From Enhydrobacter aerosaccus (lineage in GTDB: Bacteria; Pseudomonadota; Alphaproteobacteria; Reyranellales; Reyranellaceae): a stretch of 57,429 bases of DNA. The translations under genes were made by a program, and so were the position numbers. The notes under the pieces were generated by a model. That model did no database searches. It was not told the origin of the DNA and saw nothing but the letters and a program-made list of their open reading frames with translations. The DNA is taken from contig CAIKZO010000163.1 of the NCBI GenBank assembly GCA_903832005.1, positions 1 through 57,429 on the forward strand. The letters run 5' to 3'. Shown one piece after another: positions 33,476-41,293 of the stretch (positions are counted from its first letter, which is position 1; every line of letters starts with the position of its first letter).

Positions 33476-34297
33476 TTATTGAATTTTATCTATCGACTCG
33501 AGTAAGCGCTCGGCTCTTTGCTGTAGTTCGCGCCAGTTCTTGAGATAAGTACGCCGGTAAGCCAACTGAATGGCCGCCCCGAATTTGGACGAGTAGAAAT
33601 ATTGAGTACAGATGGGCTTGGCACACCATCGTGCGTCCTCAGTTACGTCTCGAATCTCCTCTGCACCGCAGACAGCAAACATGTCTTTGGGGTCTGCCTC
33701 AGGATAATAGATGTCATCGGCCATTCCGATGCCACAACGAAACTGCTCAAGATTCCCAATCGCGCCTTCGTGTTTGAGACCGAAGCGATCAGGTTTTGTG
33801 GCGAGCGTTATTCCCTTGGTCCGGCGGTCATAGTCGGTCACCAGCATCTTCTGCTGGGAACGGAAAAGGCCGTCAATCAAGGGCTTTCCCTCGATATCCA
33901 AACCGGCCCCGGTACCGAGATTCGGAGTCACCTGGATTGTGATCGTCCGTTCGCTGATGCCTCTTTCGAATTCATTTTCGTTGGCAGCTGTCCGTCCCGC
34001 AAAATCCGGCAGAAGCGCTTCGAGAACAAAGACGCGCTCAAATTTCTGCTCACCGAGATAATCGTTAGGTATGGGTACTGCGGACTTAACGAAGGACGAA
34101 GGGCTCCATATGTACGACTTCGGGATGCGCAGCGTGATGACGCGAAGCTTGTCTGCGGGACCGACGGGCCACTTCATCTCAACGAAGCCCTCGCGAGCGT
34201 CACCTTTTCCTGTGCTCTGTGCCCTGACGTTCTGAACCCCTTGCGCCAATACGATGACGGCTATGGCAAACGCAATCCAAATCGCGCGCTTCGTCAT
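33476..34297 (-). CDS. Hypothetical exported protein in a lower-GC islet
   Basis: A 273-residue protein with a signal peptide or N-terminal anchor (TKRAIWIAFAIAVIVLAQGV, then NVRAQ). Not recognised. The mature part has scattered cysteines (FRCGIGMAD, FAVCGAEE, RWCAKPICTQYF), suggesting disulfides in the periplasm, and an amphipathic C-terminal helix (NWRELQQRAERLLESIDKI). GGGGG lies before the ATG at 34297. The gene is visibly less GC-rich than its surroundings, as expected of recent acquisition. It could be an immunity-type or envelope protein, but nothing supports a specific function. Confidence 0.7.
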   Translation of the reverse strand: MTKRAIWIAFAIAVIVLAQGVQNVRAQSTGKGDAREGFVEMKWPVGPADKLRVITLRIPKSYIWSPSSFVKSAVPIPNDYLGEQKFERVFVLEALLPDFAGRTAANENEFERGISERTITIQVTPNLGTGAGLDIEGKPLIDGLFRSQQKMLVTDYDRRTKGITLATKPDRFGLKHEGAIGNLEQFRCGIGMADDIYYPEADPKDMFAVCGAEEIRDVTEDARWCAKPICTQYFYSSKFGAAIQLAYRRTYLKNWRELQQRAERLLESIDKIQ

Positions 34298-34374
34298 CAC
34301 CAACCCCCGTTTGGTACGCAGAGGACAGAGCATATGCACCGATTCCAAATGAGTTAGGGCGCCCAGAGGCAGAG

Positions 34375-34584
34375 TCATTCGCCTTTAGATCGAAGCCGGG
34401 TTCTCGCCGCCGCGTCGATCTCCTCGAGCTTGCGCTCATGCTCGTCTTCCGACGAGGGCACGCCGAGCGCGGTGCGCAGGATCCGGCGCACTTCTTCTTC
34501 CATCGATCGGCCGTTCTCGGCGGCGCGGACGCGCAACTGGCGTTTCAGTTTGTCGTCGAGTCCGCGGATCAGCAGGGAAGCCAT
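34375..34584 (-). CDS. FitA-type ribbon-helix-helix antitoxin (orphan)
   Basis: A 69-residue DNA-binding protein. MASLLIRGLDDKLKRQLRVR plus AAENGRSMEEEVRRILRTAL is the FitA/Arc-type beta-strand, helix, helix unit; the tail (KLEEIDAAARTRLRSKGE) would be the toxin-binding segment. FitA normally partners a PIN-domain ribonuclease (FitB/VapC) encoded directly downstream. Here the downstream gene is the unrelated secreted protein, so no toxin is present. A strong palindrome lies 25 bp before its start. The start at 34584 fits the family; a longer frame would run through the palindrome. Confidence 0.82.
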   Translation of the reverse strand: MASLLIRGLDDKLKRQLRVRAAENGRSMEEEVRRILRTALGVPSSEDEHERKLEEIDAAARTRLRSKGE

Positions 34585-34608
34585 GGGCCGGATGTAGAGA
34601 TCAGCCGA

Positions 34609-34638
34609 CCTGATATCAATGATATCATTGATATCAGG
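34609..34638. promoter_or_regulatory. Perfect 30-bp palindrome with three GATATC boxes (FitA operator)
   Basis: The stretch reads identically on both strands over 30 bp. It contains three copies of TGATATCA at 34611-34618, 34620-34627 and 34629-34636, a 9-bp period. It lies 25 bp before the antitoxin start, where autorepression operators of FitA/RHH proteins sit. Ribbon-helix-helix dimers bind such short, regularly spaced half-sites cooperatively. Confidence 0.75.
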
Positions 34639-34677
34639 GGGTGACGGATTTGAGGACAAATAGCCTTAAGTTCATGC

Positions 34678-34699
34678 GGGACGGCGTTTTAGCCGTCCC
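34678..34699. terminator. Perfect 8-bp stem-loop after the LLM operon
   Basis: GGGACGGC (34678-34685) and GCCGTCCC (34692-34699) flank a 6-nt loop (GTTTTA). It is located 20-42 bp beyond the stop of the last gene of the minus-strand LLM operon. No run of T follows on the minus strand, so it may act as a transcript-end stabiliser or a weak terminator rather than a classical one. Confidence 0.5.
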
Positions 34700-34719
34700 C
34701 TGATTTGGGGATTCCGGCG

Positions 34720-35622
34720 TTACAGCAGGTCTTTGACGGCGTCCTTGTAGCGCGTGATCGCCTTCAGGTGGTCGTCGTAGGTCTTGCCGGCGATGCGCTG
34801 GTGGATGGCGCTGCTGAACGTCGTGTGGGCGGTAATGTGGGTCACGCCCGCCTTCTTCCAGAAGGCGATCTCCTTGCGCCAGTCGTCCTCGGTGCCCTTG
34901 CCGACGGAGGTCCAGACGTCGAGGCCGACGTCCTTCGGGTCGCGGCCGGCGGCCTTGATCAGGCCACGCAGCTTGTCGAGCACGGCGAGCGCCTCGTCGC
35001 CCGGCGGCCAGCGGTTGGGGATGAAGCCGTCGCCGTATTTGGCCACGCGCTCGAGCGTCTGTTCGGCATGGCCGCCGAACCACACCGGCACTTTGCCCGA
35101 CTTGGGCCGCGGATTGATGCCGCCGTCGGTAAGCTGGTGGTACTTGCCCTTGAAGTTGATCGACGGGTTGGCCCACAGCGCCTGCATGTACTGGACCTGC
35201 TCTTCCGAGCGCTTGCCGCGCGTGTGGAAGTCCATGCCGAGGCCTTCGAACTCGATCGTGTTCCAGCCGACGCCGACGCCGAGGCGGAAGCGGCCGCCGC
35301 TCAACTCGTCGAGGCAGGCGGCCTGCTTGGCGACCAGCGCCGCCTGCCGTTGCGCCAGGATGACGACGCCCGAGGCAAAGCCGATCGTCTTGGTCAGGCC
35401 CGAGAGATAGGCGAAGAGCACGAACGGATCCTGATAGGGCGAGCTGTAGCTGCCCGAGCGCGAGCCGGCGGGAGCCTTGGTCGGATCGGCGTTAAGCACG
35501 TGGTCGGGACAGACGAGGAAGTCGAAGCCCAGCCCTTCGGCCGCCTGCGCATAGTCCCGCATGACGGTGGGACCGGTTCCGATGTCGCTGAAGGGGAGGT
35601 TGGCACCCAGTTGCATCTTCAT
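34720..35622 (-). CDS. LLM-class F420-dependent oxidoreductase 3
   Basis: A 300-residue luciferase-like barrel protein. Diagnostic segments are GFDFLVCPDHVLNADP, IGFASGVVILAQRQAALVAK, LDELSGGRFRLGVGVGWN and VPVWFGGHAEQTLERVAKYG, matching the LLM subgroup annotated as F420-dependent (TIGR03619-like). Hydride donor and substrate are not determined. It is the last gene of a tightly packed four-gene LLM operon; the upstream gene ends 1 bp before its start. Confidence 0.88.
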   Translation of the reverse strand: MKMQLGANLPFSDIGTGPTVMRDYAQAAEGLGFDFLVCPDHVLNADPTKAPAGSRSGSYSSPYQDPFVLFAYLSGLTKTIGFASGVVILAQRQAALVAKQAACLDELSGGRFRLGVGVGWNTIEFEGLGMDFHTRGKRSEEQVQYMQALWANPSINFKGKYHQLTDGGINPRPKSGKVPVWFGGHAEQTLERVAKYGDGFIPNRWPPGDEALAVLDKLRGLIKAAGRDPKDVGLDVWTSVGKGTEDDWRKEIAFWKKAGVTHITAHTTFSSAIHQRIAGKTYDDHLKAITRYKDAVKDLL

Positions 35623-35623
35623 T

Positions 35624-36466
35624 TCACGCCACTTTCTGTAAGAGCTTCGCCCAGCGATCGAGCTGCGGCAGGATCACGTCGGACTCGGCGGACTCGAGGC
35701 TGACGATCACGCGCACGACGCCCGCGTCGCGATCGGCCTTCAGCATATCCTCGTCTTCCTTGGCGCCCCAGATCGAGACTGGGACGTCGCGGCCCGCCTC
35801 GGCGGCGAGCTTGCGGAACTCCGGGATCAGGTCGCGCACGTTGGCATACTGCGGCCGCACCCGATGCGGCATCCAGCCGTCGCCGTAGCGCACCGCGCGG
35901 CGGGCGCCGTAGGGCCAGGCGCCGCCGACCCAGATCGGCGGGTTCGGCTTCTGGATCGGCTTGGGCCAGGTCATCATCGGGCCGAAGTCGACCATATCGC
36001 CGTGATACTCGGGCTTGGACTTGGTCCAGATCAGCTTCATCGCCTCGATCTTCTCGCGCGCGAGCTTGGCGCGGGTCTCGAAGACGGTGCCGTGGTTGGC
36101 CATCTCGTCCTTGTTCCAGCCGTTGCCGATGCCGAACAGGAAGCGTCCCTTCGAGAGCTGGTCGATCGAGGCCACGAGCTTGGCCGTCTGGATCGTGTCG
36201 CGCTGGGTGATCAGGCAGATGCCGGTGCCGACCTTCAGGGTGCGGGTGACGGCGGCCGCGGCCATCAGCGCCACGAACGGGTCCATGGCGTCGTAGTATT
36301 TCTTCGGCAGCTCGCCGCCGCTCGGGAAGGCCGACTCGCGGCTGAGTGGAATGTGCGAGTGCTCGGGCGACCAGACCGAGTCGAAGCCGCGTTCTTCCAG
36401 CGCCACGCCAAGCTCGCCCGGCGTCATCGAATAGTCGGTAAAGAACATCGCCGCGCCGAGCTGCAT
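35624..36466 (-). CDS. LLM-class F420-dependent oxidoreductase 4
   Basis: A 280-residue luciferase-like protein: ALEERGFDSVWSPEHSHIPL, LKVGTGICLITQRDTIQTAK, IDQLSKGRFLFGIGNGWN and PPIWVGGAWPYGARRAVRYG. It is a close paralogue of the gene at 37396-38241, sharing the PEH.HIPLSR and FPGGGELPK-like segments, so the operon probably grew by duplication. The enzyme probably uses F420H2/F420 or FMN; the substrate is unknown. Confidence 0.88.
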   Translation of the reverse strand: MQLGAAMFFTDYSMTPGELGVALEERGFDSVWSPEHSHIPLSRESAFPSGGELPKKYYDAMDPFVALMAAAAVTRTLKVGTGICLITQRDTIQTAKLVASIDQLSKGRFLFGIGNGWNKDEMANHGTVFETRAKLAREKIEAMKLIWTKSKPEYHGDMVDFGPMMTWPKPIQKPNPPIWVGGAWPYGARRAVRYGDGWMPHRVRPQYANVRDLIPEFRKLAAEAGRDVPVSIWGAKEDEDMLKADRDAGVVRVIVSLESAESDVILPQLDRWAKLLQKVA

Positions 36467-36476
36467 TCCCGTCTCC

Positions 36477-37385
36477 CTATATGTGCGGCAGGACTTCCTC
36501 GATCAGCCGCTTCGTTTGCGCGATCACCTCGTCACCCGAGCCGACGGGGCGCAGGATGAATTTCTCGATGCCGACGGCGACATACTGCGCGACGCGGTCG
36601 CGGATCAGCTGCGCATCGCCGATGGCGAAATACGTGCTGGCATCGCGACCCGTGCGCTTGGCGTAGGCGGCCATGGCGCCGGTCACGAGACTGTCGGAGG
36701 GGCTGCCGAAGTAGAAGGGGAAAGCAGCGCCATAGTGATCCTCGTCGATCGAGCGGCCCGCCTCGACGACGGCCTTCTTGATCGCGGCCACGACGCGGCC
36801 CGCGTCCTCCAGCGTCTCGCCGCCGCCCTGCCAGCCGGTGCCGTACTTCGCCGTGCGTCGGATTGCGGCGTCGGACGAACCGCCGATCCACATGGGCAGG
36901 TCCGGCTGCACTGGCTTGGGCGATATAGACGCGCCGGTCAGCCGATAGTGCTTGCCGGCGAAGTCGACCGAATCCTCGCGCCACAGGCGGGCGATGATCT
37001 CGAGACTCTCGTCCGTGCGCTTGCCGCGTGTCTTGGTGTCGATGTCGAGTGCCTGCCATTCCGGTCCCAACGGACTGCCGATGCCGAAGGCCGGCAGCAG
37101 GCGGCCTTCGGACAGCACGTCGATGGTGGCGCACTGTTTGGCCAGCAGCACCGGATCGCGCAGCGCCAGCGACACGACGTTCATGCCGAAGCGCAGGCGG
37201 CGCGTGCGGCCGGCCAGCGCCGCCATGGTCGTCATGCATTCGAGGATCGGCTGCTTGCTCACCAGCCGGTCCGTCTGCCACAGCGAATCGACGCCGCCCT
37301 TCTCGCAGAGATCGACCCAGCGCCAATAGTCGCTTCCCGACTTGAACGGGAAGTCCATCAGCCCGAGGCCGATTGCTATGGTCAT
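36477..37385 (-). CDS. LLM-class F420-dependent oxidoreductase 5
   Basis: A 302-residue luciferase-like protein with GVDSLWQTDRLVSKQPILEC, LRFGMNVVSLALRDPVLLAK and LPMWIGGSSDAAIRRTAKYG. It represents a different LLM subgroup from its neighbours (TDR in place of the common DH/EH after strand 2; IDVLSEGRLLPAFGIGSP in the centre). Ten bases separate it from the genes on either side, within the four-gene operon. Confidence 0.87.
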   Translation of the reverse strand: MTIAIGLGLMDFPFKSGSDYWRWVDLCEKGGVDSLWQTDRLVSKQPILECMTTMAALAGRTRRLRFGMNVVSLALRDPVLLAKQCATIDVLSEGRLLPAFGIGSPLGPEWQALDIDTKTRGKRTDESLEIIARLWREDSVDFAGKHYRLTGASISPKPVQPDLPMWIGGSSDAAIRRTAKYGTGWQGGGETLEDAGRVVAAIKKAVVEAGRSIDEDHYGAAFPFYFGSPSDSLVTGAMAAYAKRTGRDASTYFAIGDAQLIRDRVAQYVAVGIEKFILRPVGSGDEVIAQTKRLIEEVLPHI

Positions 37386-37395
37386 GGCGCGACGC

Positions 37396-38241
37396 TCACG
37401 CCGCGACCTTGGTCAGCGGTGCCTGCTTGTCGAGGAAGGCCAGGATCTCGTCACGTGTGCCGTCGGGCACCGCCAGCAACGCGCCCTCGATGCCGGCCTT
37501 GGCGTAGCTCTCCAGCACCTCGGCCTTGTTGGGCGCGCCGAACACGGTGATCGTGAGCGACTTGGGATCGCGGCCCTTTTCGGTGGCCGCCTTGGCGAGA
37601 CGTGCCTTGGCTTCGACCGGATCGAAGCCCGCGCGCGTGCGCGGGAACCAGCCGTCGCAATATTCGACGACGCGCTTCAGCGTGTGGTCGCTCTCGCCGC
37701 CCAGCACGATCGGCGGATGCGGCCGCTGCGCCGGCTTGGGATACGACCAGACCAGATCGAAGTTCACGAACTCGCCCTTGAAGGACGCTTCTTCCTCAGT
37801 CCACAGCGCCTTCATCGCCAGCACATGCTCGCGCATGATCTTGAAGCGATCCTTGTGCAGCACGCCGTGGTTCTCCATCTCGTCGACGTTCCAGCCGCCG
37901 CCGATGCCGAACACGAAGCGGCCGTTCGAGAGCTGGTCGAGGCTGGCGATCGCCTTGGCGGTCTCGATCGGCTCGTGCTGCGGCACCAGGCAGATGCCGG
38001 TGCCGACCTTCAGCTTCTTGGTGGCCGCCGCCGCGAACGCCAGCGCCACGAACGGATCGTGCGTATGGGAATAGCGCTTGGGCAATTCGCCGCCGCCGGG
38101 GAAGGGCGTCTTCCTGCTGAGCGGAATATGGGTGTGCTCAGGCACGTAGAGCGAGCCGAAGCCGCGGTCCTCGAGCGCCGTGGCGAGCTCGGCAATGTTG
38201 ATGCCGTAGTCCACGGGGAAGTAGAAAACCCCTACATCCAT
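37396..38241 (-). CDS. LLM-class F420-dependent oxidoreductase 6
   Basis: A 281-residue luciferase-like protein, first gene of the minus-strand LLM operon. Key segments: ALEDRGFGSLYVPEHTHIPL, LKVGTGICLVPQHEPIETAK, LDQLSNGRFVFGIGGGWN and PPIVLGGESDHTLKRVVEY. Paralogue of LLM 4. A GGAGGA-like Shine-Dalgarno lies upstream of the ATG at 38241. The 91-bp gap to the divergent LLM 7 holds the presumed shared promoter and a direct repeat. Confidence 0.88.
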   Translation of the reverse strand: MDVGVFYFPVDYGINIAELATALEDRGFGSLYVPEHTHIPLSRKTPFPGGGELPKRYSHTHDPFVALAFAAAATKKLKVGTGICLVPQHEPIETAKAIASLDQLSNGRFVFGIGGGWNVDEMENHGVLHKDRFKIMREHVLAMKALWTEEEASFKGEFVNFDLVWSYPKPAQRPHPPIVLGGESDHTLKRVVEYCDGWFPRTRAGFDPVEAKARLAKAATEKGRDPKSLTITVFGAPNKAEVLESYAKAGIEGALLAVPDGTRDEILAFLDKQAPLTKVAA

Positions 38242-38262
38242 TGTTGTTCCTCCAGGCGGCGC

Positions 38263-38285
38263 TTTACGACCAATCGATTTACGAC
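38263..38285. promoter_or_regulatory. Direct repeat TTTACGAC in the divergent LLM promoter region
   Basis: TTTACGAC occurs at 38263-38270 and again at 38278-38285, a 15-bp period, in the 91-bp gap between two divergent LLM operons (start codons 38241 and 38333). Tandem half-sites in a bidirectional promoter suggest a regulator-binding site. No regulator gene is adjacent. Confidence 0.4.
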
Positions 38286-38332
38286 GATACGTCCGCTAAC
38301 GTGAACCTGCAAAGACACATGAGGGAACTGCC

Positions 38333-39193
38333 ATGAAGCTCGGACGCTTGGGAGTCTGGTACTCGACGGACAAGCTCGATGGAGAGCAGCTGGCCGAGCT
38401 GGCAAAGACGGTCGAAAACAACGGCTATTCGGCGTTCTGGTACCCCGAGTCGCGCGGTTACGAATCGATGTCGCTCGGCACCTATCTCCTGTCGAAAAGC
38501 GAGAAGCTGGTGATCGGCAGCTCGATCGCCAACATCTACGCCCGCGATCCCTACACCTCGCGCCGCGCTCTCCTGTCGATGAACGAGCTGTACGACAACC
38601 GCTTCATCCTGGGCCTGGGTGTCAGCCACGTCCCGATGGTCGAGGGCCTGCGCGGTCACCATTACGACAAGCCGGTCACCACCATGCGCGCCTATCTCGA
38701 GGCCCTGCACAAGGACCTGCCGACGGGCGCCGACGCGCCGGTCGTGGTCGCGGCCCTTGGCCCGAAGATGCTGCAGCTCAGCGCCGAGAAGTCGATGGGC
38801 GCGGTGCCCTATAACGTCACGCCCCGGCACACCGCGATGGCCGCCAAGACGCTTGGCAACCGCAAGATCCTCGCCGTCGAACAGAAGGTCACGCTCGAGA
38901 CCGATCCGGTGAAGGCGCGGGCGCTCGGCCGCAAGGAACTCTCGCGCTACATGGTGCTGCCGAATTATCGCAACAACTGGCTGCGTCAGGGCTTCAGCGA
39001 GGCCGATCTCTCGGGCGGCGGCAGCGACAAGTTCATTGACGCCATGTGCCTATGGGGCGATGCGGCGACGGTGAAGAAGGGCCTGCGTGCCCACTTCGAC
39101 GCCGGCGCCACGCATGTCTGCCTGCAGCCGGTCCATGTCGACGGCGACTTCGCCGCGCGCGACGCGATGCTGGCCGCGCTGGCCGATACCTGA
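38333..39193 (+). CDS. LLM-class F420-dependent oxidoreductase 7
   Basis: A 286-residue luciferase-like protein with the opening KLGRLGVWYSTDKLDGEQ and NGYSAFWYPESRGYESMS, SMNELYDNRFILGLGVSHVP. This matches the group annotated as TIGR03620-family F420-dependent oxidoreductases, known mainly from actinobacteria. It is divergent from the four-gene LLM operon and starts its own two-gene operon; the next LLM gene starts 11 bp later. Confidence 0.88.
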   Translation: MKLGRLGVWYSTDKLDGEQLAELAKTVENNGYSAFWYPESRGYESMSLGTYLLSKSEKLVIGSSIANIYARDPYTSRRALLSMNELYDNRFILGLGVSHVPMVEGLRGHHYDKPVTTMRAYLEALHKDLPTGADAPVVVAALGPKMLQLSAEKSMGAVPYNVTPRHTAMAAKTLGNRKILAVEQKVTLETDPVKARALGRKELSRYMVLPNYRNNWLRQGFSEADLSGGGSDKFIDAMCLWGDAATVKKGLRAHFDAGATHVCLQPVHVDGDFAARDAMLAALADT

Positions 39194-39204
39194 GGAGAAC
39201 CGGC

Positions 39205-40278
39205 ATGGATTTCGGTATCGCGCTTCCGACGGCCGCCGACTCCTGGAAAGTGGCGCAACGCGCCGAGGAGCTGGGCTTCAGCCACGCCTGGTTCTACGAC
39301 ACGCAGATGCTCTCGGCCGATTGCTTCGTGGCCATGGGCGCCGCCGCCGTGAACACGAAGAAGATCCGCTTGGGCATCGGCGTGCTGGTGCCGTCCAACC
39401 GCATCGCGCCGGTGGCGGCCAATGCACTGGCGACGCTCAACCAGCTGGCGCCCGGCCGCATCGATTTCGGCGTCGGCACCGGCTTCACGGCACGCCGCGC
39501 GATGGGCTTCGGCGCGATGAAGGTCAAGGATATGGAGACCTACATCGCGCAGGTCTACGGGCTGCTGCGGCGCGAGACCGTCGAGTTCGAGATGGAGGGG
39601 CAGAAGAAGAAAATCCGCTTCCTCAATCCCGAACTGCCGCTGTTCAACACCAGGGACCCGATCGCGCTTCATCTCTCGGCCTTCGGCCCGCGCACGCGCG
39701 ACCTCACGGCCAAGCTCAAGGCCGGCTGGATCGACTTCGTCTCCAACGTGGCGCACGGCGTGAAGGAAGTGACCGACATGCGCGAGGCCTGGACCAAGGC
39801 CGGCCACGCCGTGGGCGACCTGCAGGCGACCGCGTTCGCGCTGGGCTGCGTACTGGCCGACGGTGAGCCGGCGGACTCCGAGCGCGCGATGGCGCAGGCC
39901 GGCCCGCGCGCCGCCGTGATGCTGCACCGCGCCGCCGACGAGGCGATGATGGGCTTCAAGCCCGGCACCACGGCGATGCCGGCCTGCCAGCGTCCCGAGG
40001 TCGAGGGCTATCTCGAACTCGCCAAGACTTTCGAGCCCAAGGACGCGCCGTACCTCACCAACCACCGCGGCCACCTGATGTTCCTGAAGCCGGAGGAGCG
40101 CCAATTCGTGACCGCGGACCTGATCAAGATGACGTCGTGGACCGCGACCGAGGCCGAGCTGATCCAGCGCATCGGCACGATCCGCGATGCCGGCTACACC
40201 CAGTTCACCATCCAGATCGTCCCCGGCCAGGAAAAGGCGATCGAGGACTGGGGCAGGATCGCGAAGGCGTTCGCCTAG
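39205..40278 (+). CDS. LLM-class F420-dependent oxidoreductase 8 (methylenetetrahydromethanopterin reductase-like)
   Basis: A 357-residue luciferase-like protein. The start at 39205 is supported by GAGGAG directly upstream and by the family opening MDFGIALPTAADSWKVAQRAEELGFS in two blocks. LGIGVLVPSNRIAPVAAN, LNQLAPGRIDFGVGTGFTAR and a long C-terminal extension are seen. It resembles F420-dependent methylene-tetrahydromethanopterin reductase-type LLM proteins. Its TAG stop interlocks with that of LLM 9 in one CTAG (40275-40278). Confidence 0.86.
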   Translation: MDFGIALPTAADSWKVAQRAEELGFSHAWFYDTQMLSADCFVAMGAAAVNTKKIRLGIGVLVPSNRIAPVAANALATLNQLAPGRIDFGVGTGFTARRAMGFGAMKVKDMETYIAQVYGLLRRETVEFEMEGQKKKIRFLNPELPLFNTRDPIALHLSAFGPRTRDLTAKLKAGWIDFVSNVAHGVKEVTDMREAWTKAGHAVGDLQATAFALGCVLADGEPADSERAMAQAGPRAAVMLHRAADEAMMGFKPGTTAMPACQRPEVEGYLELAKTFEPKDAPYLTNHRGHLMFLKPEERQFVTADLIKMTSWTATEAELIQRIGTIRDAGYTQFTIQIVPGQEKAIEDWGRIAKAFA

Positions 40279-41282
40279 ACGACCTTCGGCATGACCTCTT
40301 CGGCGAAGAGCTGCATCTGGTCCAGCAGCTCCGGCACGGAGTTGGCGGCGAAGTAGAGGCCGAGCAGGTGGGTGACGCCGGCTTCCTTGAAGGCCAGCGC
40401 TTTGGCGACCACTTCCTCGGGCGTGCCGATCAGGTTGATCTCTTCGTGTGTCGCGGCGCCCTGGCCCTTGAGCGTGGACTTCGACAGTGAGACCAGGTGC
40501 TTGTTCATCTGGCTCTTGCGGAAACTCTCGATCGCCTGCTCATGCGTCTTGCCGAGATGGACGACGAACTGCGGGCAGACCTCGATCTGCTTCCAGTCGC
40601 GGCCGGCCTTCTCGGCCTGCTCGCGCAGGCTCTTCACGCCGGCGCGGATGCGATCGACATGCATGCCGGCGGGGAGCCAGCCGTCGGCCCACTTCACCGT
40701 GCGCTCGATGTTGTTGGCGTGATTGCCGCTCACGTAGATCGGCAGCTTCTTCTGGAACGGCTTGGGGAAGAGCTCGACGTCCCTGAACTTGTAGTACTTG
40801 CCGTCGAAGCTCGCGACGCGATCCTTGAACAGGAGGTTCAGCGCCTGCAGGCCCTCGTCGACGATGTCGCCTCTATCGATCGTGGCGTCGGGCTGCAGCG
40901 CCTTGAATTCCTCGCGATAGGCGCCGATGCCGATGCCGAGTTCCAGGCGGCCCTTGCCGAAGTGGTCGAGGGTCACGATCTGCTTGGCCGCGACGACGAT
41001 GTCGTGGCGCATCGGCAGCACGAGGATGCCGGTGCCGACCTTGATCTTCTTCGTCTCCGACAGCACGAAGGCGTAGGTGATCAGCGGCTCCCAGAAGCGC
41101 GGCGGCACCGGGAACTCGGCACGCACGTAGTTCTGGGTCGTCATATGGTCGTTGCCCCAGACCGAGTCGTAGCCGAACTTCTCGGCCGCCTGGGCGATCT
41201 TGATGACGTTCTCGGGATCGGAGAACGGGATGGGATAGGTCAAGCCTTCCATCCCGGTCGGCAGGCCGGCACTCACGCGCAT
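40275..41282 (-). CDS. LLM-class F420-dependent oxidoreductase 9, end of the liv-hyu operon
   Basis: A 335-residue luciferase-like protein, paralogue of LLM 2 (RVSAGLPTGMEGLTYPIPF, DSVWGNDHMTTQ, GIGIGAYREEF). It follows hyuB by 11 bp on the same strand, with AGGAG before its ATG, so it is the last gene of livH-livM-livG-livF-hyuA-hyuB-LLM. This makes it the best candidate for a redox step on the imported compound or on the hydantoinase-type product. F420 use is inferred from family and from the nearby F420 genes. Confidence 0.88.
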   Translation of the reverse strand: MRVSAGLPTGMEGLTYPIPFSDPENVIKIAQAAEKFGYDSVWGNDHMTTQNYVRAEFPVPPRFWEPLITYAFVLSETKKIKVGTGILVLPMRHDIVVAAKQIVTLDHFGKGRLELGIGIGAYREEFKALQPDATIDRGDIVDEGLQALNLLFKDRVASFDGKYYKFRDVELFPKPFQKKLPIYVSGNHANNIERTVKWADGWLPAGMHVDRIRAGVKSLREQAEKAGRDWKQIEVCPQFVVHLGKTHEQAIESFRKSQMNKHLVSLSKSTLKGQGAATHEEINLIGTPEEVVAKALAFKEAGVTHLLGLYFAANSVPELLDQMQLFAEEVMPKVV

Positions 41283-41293
41283 GTCGATGGCTC

